The notes beneath the pieces were generated by a model. It was not told the origin of the DNA and ran no database searches. It saw only the letters and a program-made list of their open reading frames with translations. A stretch of DNA of 64,000 bases, taken from positions 15,386,001 through 15,450,000 of the forward strand of contig NC_092570.1 in NCBI RefSeq assembly GCF_037975245.1. The letters are read 5' to 3'. Source of the DNA: Apostichopus japonicus. Lineage: Eukaryota > Echinodermata > Holothuroidea > Aspidochirotida > Stichopodidae. The position numbers were made by a program, and so were the translations under genes. Below, piece by piece: positions 58,297-64,000 of the stretch (the first letter of the stretch is position 1; each line of letters begins with the position of its first letter).

Positions 58297-58662
58297 CAAG
58301 GGCGTAGGAACCGGGGGGCTGGGGGGGGCGCCAGCCCCCCAGTGAAAAATATGGGGGGGCGGAAGTATCATTCCGCCCCCCGCTCCGCAAGTCAGAAAAC
58401 CCCTTTTTCATTTCCAAATGAGAAAAAAATCTCATTTGGAGCACCAAATTGCATTGAAGGCCAGGTGAAAATGCAAAATTCTTTACAAAATGGAGTGAGA
58501 GTTGAAGTGTGCTATATTGCACCAAATTGCATCTGAGGCCACCTTGAAATGCAAACAAATTCCAAAGGGGAGGGGGACACCCCCTCCCCTTAGACCCCTC
58601 CCCCAGGCCGGCCATCAGTCTTCAGCCCCCCCCCCACTCAAAAGTACCTTCCTACGCCACTG
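58297..58662. mobile_element. hAT-type MITE, family A copy 2
   Basis: 366 bp, TIRs CAAGGGCGTAGGAA / TTCCTACGCCACTG, perfect 8-bp target-site duplication TATCTCAA (58289-58296, 58663-58670). The open frames across it are non-coding. Confidence 0.92.
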
Positions 58663-59326
58663 TATCTCAACATAGGGAAGAGAAATATTTATGGGCCGAA
58701 ATAACATGTTAAAGGATAACACTTACAGTATGGCTATATCGTATATGTCGTTATGATAAAATGAAAATGCAAGCCGGTAACGTTTAGTTATTCCAGTATC
58801 CAAGATAGGAGAAAGCTTTAATGAAATTTATATCAAAACGTTTTGGATAGTATACTTTTATAATGAATATATTGCTCTATATACTCGAATAGTTGTATTG
58901 CTACTTAAATAATATTAATAATAAATATTACATAAGTAACACTATAAAGACCTTCGAGAAGGTAGATGATAAAAACAATTAAAAGAGTACACAATTTCCA
59001 AATTCATTTAAGTATGAATGCAACATAAGTTTATATATAACGTAAGTAACAATACAAGTATCCGAGTACGACTTAAGACTGGCAAAGACTTAAGTAGACT
59101 CCATGATTTCCAAAATTCATTAAGTACATGCACAGGAGAATTTTGGTTTATACGTACATATAGACCTATTCATTGACTCGTGCACCCGATAATTTGAAAA
59201 TCATTTATACTTTGTTTGTCCGTCCATTCGTCTGTCTGTCTGTCTGGCTGGCTGGCTTTTCCACTTCAGAAGTTAAGAAAAGAGCTGCGTAGGTGGATTT
59301 TAATTAAAAACATGCAACTTACGGTC

Positions 59327-59560
59327 AGGCGCGGCGTAACGGAAAAATTATTGGGGGGCTAATGTGTGGAGACTATCTAAGCGGAGCGCCACCATCGGTT
59401 GGCGCTGAGCGTACAAGAAAATTTTGGGTTTTTTCAAACCCCCAGATGGCCGGAAACGGCACTTCCCGAGTGTTTTATGCTGCGAATACCTAGCCCTAAA
59501 ATATGGGTCTCAAGCCTGCAATTTCTCAGATTGCACGTAAAAGTCTGTAAAAACATTGTA
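59327..59560. mobile_element. hAT-type relic sharing the GCGCCAC core
   Basis: Very similar in the middle to 42214-42440 (CTATCTAAGCGGAGCGCCAC, GGCCGGAAACGGCACTTCCC). Ends are unclear. Confidence 0.55.
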
Positions 59561-59641
59561 ATTTGTATATTCGATGGTGTTTTAAGAGAGTAGCTATTAC
59601 TCGTAGTGTACTCGCAAAGACGTTTTTGAGTGTAGTAAGGG

Positions 59642-60040
59642 CAGTGGCGGAGCTAGGGGTATTGGTCAGGGGGGACAAGAATGGTCTGTAGGGGCGCTTT
59701 CGACACTATCTAAGCGGAGCGCCACCACAGGTTGGCGCGGAGCGTACAGAAAATTTTTGAGAAAAGTTACTCCCTAGATTGCAGGAAATGACCCTTTCCG
59801 GGCCTTGCTAATTTGCAGATAAACGGAGAACAAATAGGTGTCGTCGCCATTTTGTCGGAAAATTACACCAACAGAATATGACAAATGTCAATAGATATAT
59901 GAGAGCGCAATAAAATAGTCAATAATCGCGAATAAGTTAAAAGTAGTGAAAAGCTGAAAAGGGCGCCAGCAGTCCATTTGAGTCCGTCAGGAGGGCGGGG
60001 GGATCCGCCCCTGACTGTATATATGGACGCTCCGCCACTA
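59642..60040. mobile_element. hAT-type MITE, family B copy 2
   Basis: 399 bp, TIRs CAGTGGCGGAGC / GCTCCGCCACTA, and a perfect 8-bp target-site duplication AGTAAGGG (59634-59641, 60041-60048). It is highly similar to 46112-46506 in the same orientation. Confidence 0.9.
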
Positions 60041-60187
60041 AGTAAGGGGATGTTGGAGAACTGGCTGAAATGAGGCAAGTCATTGGCCTAAGACGAAGTT
60101 GTGTTACGCTTACCGGTACTCACACTAACTGCTTCCACTTTTCACGGGGCGTGAAGACGCGATTGGGGTGACAATGTGGTCTATAGC

Positions 60188-60422
60188 CAGGGGACGGGCC
60201 GAGGGACCAGGGTCCCCCAGCAATTACTAAAATTATTACACCTATATAGTATACGTGTGCATCGGACAGATCGACAAGTATGCATTGAAAAATGGGCAGA
60301 TGCACGTTTCGGAGCCTTGGTAAATATTGGGGGGGGGGGGCTTATCATGCATTTGCCCCCTCAACTTTTTTATTGGGGGGGGGGCTGAGCCCCCCAAGCC
60401 CCCCCCGGTTCCGCCGCCACTG
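60188..60422. mobile_element. probable hAT-type MITE, degraded
   Basis: Right end CCGGTTCCGCCGCCACTG and G/C-rich subterminal blocks resemble family A. The left end CAGGGGACGGGCCGAGG is only partly complementary and flanks do not match, so the boundaries are tentative. Confidence 0.45.
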
Positions 60423-60981
60423 CTTATGGTTTGTACCGTCACCACAATGGAACTTATATGTTATTGTTATAAGTGTATTATGCGTATATAGTGCAGTGAA
60501 CCTGCAATTTATCCTTGCCTTTACTGATTATATATAGTGCATTAGGCCTGCTACTTATACTAGCAGTAATAATAATAGTTTACTGTATACTAAAAAAAAT
60601 CTTCTTGTTAAAATAGTCTTTCATTTAATACATTCCTGATGTATTGTTTGTCTGTTGAGTGTTCTATTTGTACCCTCTCTTCTCTCTCTCTCTCTCGTCA
60701 AGAACTGTTATCCCCCCCCCCCCCACCAACATATATTACATACAGGGGCTTTCTACTATATCTCAGGGCAAATACATATATGTCTCTCACCCACCCACAC
60801 ACACCCGCATACATGCCGTTGATCTAGAAACTTAGCTGCTTTAACAGGAATTTTGTATCAAGCAAACATCATTAAAATCTCGATCTACAATCTCACATGC
60901 ATAACAAATATTGATCCAACACTTGACACGTACCAATGCAGGCTAGCTTGTTGTTGTTATATATATATATATATATATATA

Positions 60982-61210
60982 TTAGCGGTTAGTGGTTAGT
61001 GGTTAACGCCGGCGTCTCCCAGTCATGAGATCCCCGGTTCGATTCCCCGCCGACAGCAATGTGTGTCGTCTGGCAGGGGTGTTGTTCGATAACAACTTCC
61101 TGACATGGACGTTAAATGGATGTGTGCCGAGAGATTGGCTTCGGTCAGCTTGCGAGTCTACAAGCCTCCATGGCTTCTTTCGCGAGTTCCTGTTTGCGGG
61201 AAGATCAAAT

Positions 61211-61243
<33 letters not shown>

Positions 61244-61245
61244 TG
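60982..61245 (+). mobile_element. tRNA-derived SINE, family 1 copy
   Basis: The tRNA-like head has A-box-like TAGTGGTTAACGCC and B box GGTTCGATTC (61036-61045). The body contains CTTCGGTCAGCTTGCG and TTTCGCGAGTTCCTG, and it ends in an (ATAC)n tail. It aligns throughout with 51905-52177. Confidence 0.85.
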
Positions 61246-61423
61246 CCATTTTTACTTAAATTCACACTTTTAAGAGACAGTTTAGAGTTTGAATAAAAGT
61301 TTATAAAAGTGTAAATTTAAGAACTAACTTTTCAATTTCAGTTTTTGTGTGAATTAATGTATACGATGTGCCAGTTTAAGAACAAGTTGAGACGTGCGCA
61401 TGTTAGAAAAATTCTAAAACCTA

Positions 61424-61800
61424 AATATGAGGTCTGCCCATGCTTCCCTTCTTGAGATACCAGTTTTACAAGATTTTCACAATTTGACCCCTCATGGTGA
61501 CCCCAAATGACCTTTGACCTCCATCATGAACAATAGGCTTCTTGTACTCAATGTGGTACTTCTACACACTAAATGTGAGGTCTGCCCAAGCTTCCTTTCT
61601 TGAGATATTGTGTTTACTAGGTTTCTACAGTTTGACCCCTGGTGATCTCAAATGACCCTTGACCTCCACAGAAAACAATAGGCGTCTTGAACTTAACACA
61701 TACACACCAAACATGAACTTGGTTCAACATTCCCTTCTTGAGATATCGTGTTTACAAGCTGGGCGTCACAAACGCACACAGACCACATACGCCATCATGA
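61424..61800 (+). repeat. ~145-bp tandem repeat, three diverged units, with DR1-like motifs
   Basis: Units start near 61424, 61570 and 61711, each with TTCCCTTCTTGAGATA-like cores. The first contains TGACCTTTGACCT (61508-61520), a perfect direct repeat of a nuclear-receptor half-site with 1-bp spacing; the second has a near match (TGACCCTTGACCT). Confidence 0.75.
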
Positions 61801-63102
61801 ATGCAAAGGTTACGATATTCATCGAAACCAAAAATTAAACAAACCTTAAATAAGCCACAAGCGACCTGGTTCCCAAACGTTTGAACTATAAAACTGAGTT
61901 ATGAAAGAGAAGTGGGTCTATAAACACATGGGTGGGTTCAAGGCTTCGTGTGAGACGTACACAATACCTTTTGTTCAACTATATAGCTGTGGGGGAGACC
62001 TAGCAAGTAAACATACGACCCTGGCTAGCATATATAACCTCCACTCCTCATCGCGTTCTAACAATTACGGTTCAATCAACTATGCAATGCAATATCTAAA
62101 ACATATAAATGTGACCAGTCATCTATTTCACCCATTGTGTATACAACCGCTCAGTATACGCTGCACTTTCCTTTGAAACCTGCAAGAAGCCAACCGTTGA
62201 CCTTAAATACAGCCGTTATATAATCTCGCTTTTGTCGAAGTTGTAAAGGTAAGAAATAAATTTATCGATATTAACTCTGAAGCAAACTTTCACATAATTT
62301 TAACTTTTTTATTTGAAAACTGTATAAGAATCATGCAAATATATTTAGCCTGTATCTATGTTCGATGTGTGAGAAAAGTGTTGCCAAAAGTACAAATTGT
62401 TTGTACCACTCACACGATACAGGCCATTTGGAAGAGAGTCTGGAAATGTTGTTGAACGTGTGCAGGGGAGGGGGGTTGTTCCCCTCTCCGCGGCTACCGC
62501 CCTACTCAAGTCCCTACTCCATGACGATATACGTTATAAATATATAAATACATATGAAGTAAAAAACCTGTTTATTTGATTGCAATATTTCATATATAGA
62601 GGCTCACTATGAAGAGATAAACACAATATAGTTTCTTCAATTCAAATTGCAAAAAAGAGTTCTTTCCTTCAAAAGTGTCTTTCCATTTTAATCGCAGATA
62701 TTCAGACTGGTAAAATTATACAATTAAAATGTTTAAGTATAAGGAAAATAAAAATATATGAAAATATAATGATAATAATAATAATAACAACTATGTAGTA
62801 GACTTCATTTTGATGAGGGGGGGGGGGTGGAGCAGATATGTTCTTATCCACAGTTTATTTCGTAATGACACCATATTGAACATCATGTTAACACACATAC
62901 ACACACTATATAATCATTTTCTTCACTGTCGTTTTCAAATCTTCCCATTGCTCCTTGCATAGTAAACTGAATGACACGGCTCATTTCGATGGCTCTATGC
63001 TTTGCTGTTGATTAGTGACATTAAAAAACAATGTAGTTCTTTGTCGTGACTTCTAACACTTCTAACACTCATCGATAGCGTCACAAAACATATATAAAAA
63101 CA

Positions 63103-63144
<42 letters not shown>
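61801..63144. other. intergenic, no gene recognised
   Basis: Short frames only; TA runs near 63108-63145 lead into the duplicated block. Confidence 0.5.
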
Positions 63145-63149
<5 letters not shown>

Positions 63150-63404
63150 TTCCAGATTATTATATATAGATATTCTAGATTTTCCAACTCATAAACGTTT
63201 TCGGTTATATATATATTCATTCGCCTTTTGTCGTTTACCTCCATTTCGTTAACAAAAAGTCTGTTTAAAGTATCTCTTACGAGATCCGGCTTTGGGAATC
63301 ACAAAGGACTTCGAGTTGGTTAGAATCATGTTTGATATCTAGAGTACGGCAAAATATGTCACCAAAAACAGAACTAGTATTGTTCGATACAGGTGACAAA
63401 CGAC
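63145..63404 (+). repeat. direct duplication, copy 1
   Basis: 260 bp nearly identical to 63742-64000 (period about 597 bp). It starts TTAGATTCCAGATTATTATA and includes a SINE family 2 tail fragment. No coding function seen. Confidence 0.9.
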
Positions 63405-63469
63405 TACAGTGGAATTACGACCTTCCTTACCGGTTTTAACCTCTGGACATACAATCGGCGTCCATATAT

Positions 63470-63560
63470 ATCCTAGCGGTTGGGGTGTCCGCAAGTGGGG
63501 CGGGAGGCCCAGGTTCGGTAGATTTTCCAACTCATTACGTTTTCGGTTATATATATATAT
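63470..63560 (+). mobile_element. SINE family 2 relic
   Basis: TAGCGGTTGGGGTGTCCGC (A box), GGTTCGGTA (B box remnant) and the 3' body TTTTCCAACTCATTACG followed by TA repeats. Confidence 0.6.
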
Positions 63561-63683
63561 ATATTTATATATGTAGATATATATAAATATATATATATAT
63601 GTATTTATACATATATACATATATACATATATGTATATATATATATATAAATATATATATATATACACACACACATTTGGTTT

Positions 63684-63741
<58 letters not shown>

Positions 63742-63746
<5 letters not shown>

Positions 63747-64000
63747 TTCCAGATTATTATATATAGATATTCTAGATTTTCCAACTCATAAACGTTTTCG
63801 GTTATATATATATTCATTCGCCTTTTGTCGTTTACCTCCATTTCATTAACAAAAAGTATGTTTAAAGTATCTCTTTCGTGATCCGGCTTTGGGAATCACA
63901 AATGACTTCGAGTTGGTTAGAATCATGTTTGATATCTAGAGTAAGGCAAATATGTCACCAAAAACAGAACTAGTATTGTTCGATACAGGTGACAAACGAC
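63742..64000 (+). repeat. direct duplication, copy 2 (runs off the window)
   Basis: Matches 63145-63404 with a handful of substitutions. The end of the duplicated unit, or a further copy, lies beyond the window. Confidence 0.9.

Noticed and set aside
1-64000. CRISPR arrays, operons, rRNA genes
   Set aside because: Spaced direct repeats here are minisatellites with homologous spacers; no rRNA signatures, and gene structure is eukaryotic.

Overview
The window looks like nuclear DNA of a marine invertebrate animal, most likely a deuterostome such as an echinoderm. The reasons are multi-exon genes with GT-AG introns, a DED/NB-ARC/TPR innate-immunity-type gene, an intact CR1/L2-like LINE with an N-terminal 2A-like motif and PHD finger, and dense non-autonomous DNA transposons, tRNA-derived SINEs and satellites. 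The species assignment is inference; nothing in the window fixes it.

Three coding units can be supported. (1) On the minus strand, 30288 down to 11213, a nine-coding-exon gene is rebuilt here by joining splice sites whose phases all agree. It encodes a 974-residue protein: death-effector-like domain, NB-ARC NTPase (Walker A, Walker B, winged helix, degenerate MHD), then TPRs. (2) On the plus strand, 31773-35447 is one uninterrupted 1224-codon LINE ORF (hydrophobic N-terminus, 2A-like motif, PHD finger, AP-type endonuclease, reverse transcriptase) inserted head-to-head just upstream of gene 1. (3) On the plus strand, 46555-53318, eight coding exons encode a 339-residue type II membrane protein. 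Its whole ectodomain is a bacterial-type periplasmic solute-binding domain (SBP family 3, the fold shared with glutamate-receptor ligand-binding domains), with no channel segments. Two polyadenylation signals follow it. Gene 3 is the most unusual object in the window.

Layout: 1-11.2 kb is intergenic with low-complexity tracts, two hAT-type MITEs, a TTAA-flanked MITE, a 51-bp minisatellite and a miRNA-like hairpin. 11.2-30.3 kb is the NLR-like gene; intron 4 carries a nested pair of hAT-like elements, intron 1 a TTAA MITE and intron 2 a degenerate minisatellite. 31.5-35.5 kb is the LINE. 35.5-46.5 kb is gene-poor: hAT elements (one nested, with its empty site preserved in a second copy), a hAT transposase remnant, a SINE and a CCCTT pentamer array that grades into a 30-bp minisatellite. 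46.5-53.4 kb is the solute-binding-domain gene; its introns hold a hAT MITE, a TTAA MITE, a SINE and G-rich repeats. 53.4-64 kb is again gene-poor: a long-TIR TTAA element, a 9-bp-TSD element with an internal 120-bp satellite, three or four hAT MITEs, a second SINE copy, a tandem repeat with nuclear-receptor-like DR1 motifs, AT repeats and a direct duplication with about 597-bp period at the right edge.

The three coding units do not form a pathway. The NLR-like protein would be a cytosolic ATP-dependent sensor or scaffold, the LINE is a selfish element, and the solute-binding-domain protein would display a binding domain outside the cell. No CRISPR array, rRNA, convincing functional tRNA or prokaryotic operon was seen.
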